From: Bemisia tabaci
Taxonomy: Eukaryota; Arthropoda; Insecta; Hemiptera; Aleyrodidae
Direction: 5' to 3'
Length of the DNA stretch: 64,000 nt
Assembly: GCF_918797505.1 (NCBI RefSeq)
Contig: NC_092795.1
Location: 7,287,434 to 7,351,433 of the forward strand
In this document: positions 63,303-64,000 of the stretch, piece after piece
How the letters are laid out: each line of letters begins with the position of its first letter
How positions within the stretch are numbered: the first letter of the stretch is position 1
Notes under the pieces: generated by a model
The model's database searches: none
What the model saw: the letters and a program-made list of their open reading frames with translations, nothing else
Told to the model about the DNA's origin: nothing
Program-made: the position numbers and the translations under genes

Positions 63303-63639
63303 TTCTTAATAATCTTTATCTTCCATCGGTAATCTCTCATCTCCTGGTCTCATTTCTTCCGAGGTCGTATTTCTTCTTAGTGATCATAACAACTAGCTGG
63401 TCGAGCGAAATGACGCGGAAAAGTTCTCGAGAGTCTTAAAGATTCGCTGGGAGCATCCTGAATCGGGAGGATCAATCATTCCTCCTCGTAACCGTCAGTC
63501 GATCCTCGACACATATCAATAATTAGAAAGCTTAATGCGTTCGATTCAGAAATTAAAATGGATTGAATGATTGAACACACCCCGAGGAATAGCGCAGTTT
63601 GCTAATTCGTTTGAAGCCGGTTCGATCGGCATGTATTGA

Positions 63640-63820
63640 TGGCATATCCACGGTGATACTTCCGAACCGCGTATCTCGTTTGCGATGTTTGAAAATCTCC
63701 TCGCTTGTTTAATTTTTTGGCATTTTTCTAAAGACGAAAAAAGAAAAATCATTGCTTGCAGTTTTCAAAGAATTGTCTTTACCCTCAGAAGAAAATTCAT
63801 AGGAGTTTTTAAGAATTGAC
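63640..63820. mobile_element. Half copy of the CATATCGACGG hairpin element
   Basis: GCATATCCACGGTGATACTT, CCGCGTATCTCGTTTGCGAT, GTTTGAAAATCT and AAAGAATTGTCTTTACC match the left two-thirds of 50748-51010. The mirrored right arm is absent, so it is truncated. Confidence 0.6.
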
Positions 63821-64000
63821 ATTTGACAGTATGTTGGAGTTTTTTTTGCCAATGTGCGTTAAAAAATTCAGCATAAAGCTGAAACTCTCAATGCAGAGGG
63901 AAAAGATCATCCGAAACGCGTCTTCAGTTGCCTTCCTGAATGGAAGTAACTATAGTGTTGCTCCAAACAGCATATCTCTTAGAGGGAAATTTGTGCTCGA

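Noticed and set aside
63587..63630. TAGCGCAGTTTGCTAA plus GGTTCGATC as tRNA A and B boxes
   Set aside because: The boxes are only about 28 bp apart, too close for a tRNA, and the B-box lacks its final bases. Probably coincidence next to a hairpin element.
1..64000. CRISPR arrays, rRNA genes, bacterial operons or viral replication genes
   Set aside because: No regularly spaced identical repeats with unique spacers, no rRNA-like blocks, and no long contiguous coding regions were seen. Splice sites, MITEs and a mariner point to an animal nuclear genome.

Overview
This window looks like repeat-dense, intron-type or intergenic DNA of an insect nuclear genome. It is AT-rich overall, with scattered CpG-rich islands, polyA/T, polyC/G and purine tracts, many short inverted-repeat transposons, a decayed mariner, a tRNA-like SINE, and no bacterial-style gene arrangement. 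Several repeat motifs (CTGCCGTGCTAAGG termini, the GCATTGCGCAATGC palindrome) remind me of whitefly (Bemisia-type) sequence. That assignment is from memory and not proven here. I see no complete cellular gene, no rRNA, no CRISPR and no intact autonomous transposon.

Layout. 0-10 kb: an inverted-repeat element (365-571), a GC-rich block (2.39-2.93 kb), several MITEs, a ~950 bp terminal-inverted-repeat element (5.09-6.04 kb), and a three-level nest at 7.29-8.52 kb that ends in a perfect 78-bp palindrome. 10-20 kb: more MITEs, a SINE (15.1 kb), a 550-bp repeat with an ORF (16.5 kb), a takeout/JHBP-like ORF fragment (11.7 kb), and a compact spliced gene candidate on the minus strand (18.5-19.1 kb, introns of 77 and 88 bp). 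20-30 kb: two inverted CACTGG MITEs, triplicated units (22.9-23.4 kb), a degenerate repeat followed by a 36-bp minisatellite (26.2-27.1 kb), a second copy of the 16.5 kb repeat (27.6-28.3 kb), and the best coding evidence in the window: a CpG-rich first coding exon on the minus strand at 29000-29383 with a clean splice donor. 30-40 kb: a 2.4-kb AT-rich fold-back unit with nearly identical 125-bp arms (31.57-34.01 kb) holding a small spliced ORF, then a MITE cluster. 40-50 kb: a 965-bp mariner remnant (40.35-41.31 kb), a large fold-back (42.06-42.59 kb), an unassigned two-exon candidate (45.2-45.8 kb), nested MITEs, and GC-rich blocks that could be regulatory. 50-64 kb: tandemly clustered and nested MITEs, two hAT-like families with 8-bp duplications, a 147-bp triplicate (54.7-55.1 kb), and regulatory-looking blocks.

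The main biology is the transposon community. At least seven short non-autonomous families can be defined by both ends, several with exact target-site duplications, and six insertions can be seen inside other elements. This orders the families in time: the 944-bp CCCTGG element is younger than the 287-bp GCGGGCTGATTG family; the CATATCGACGG hairpin and a TA-flanked hairpin are both younger than the CTGCCGTGCTAAGG family; the TTGGAC family is younger than the CAGTGGCG hAT-like family; and a CAGAGACAAG hAT-like element is younger than the CAGTGGGTC family. The transposases that move these elements are not in the window, apart from the broken mariner.
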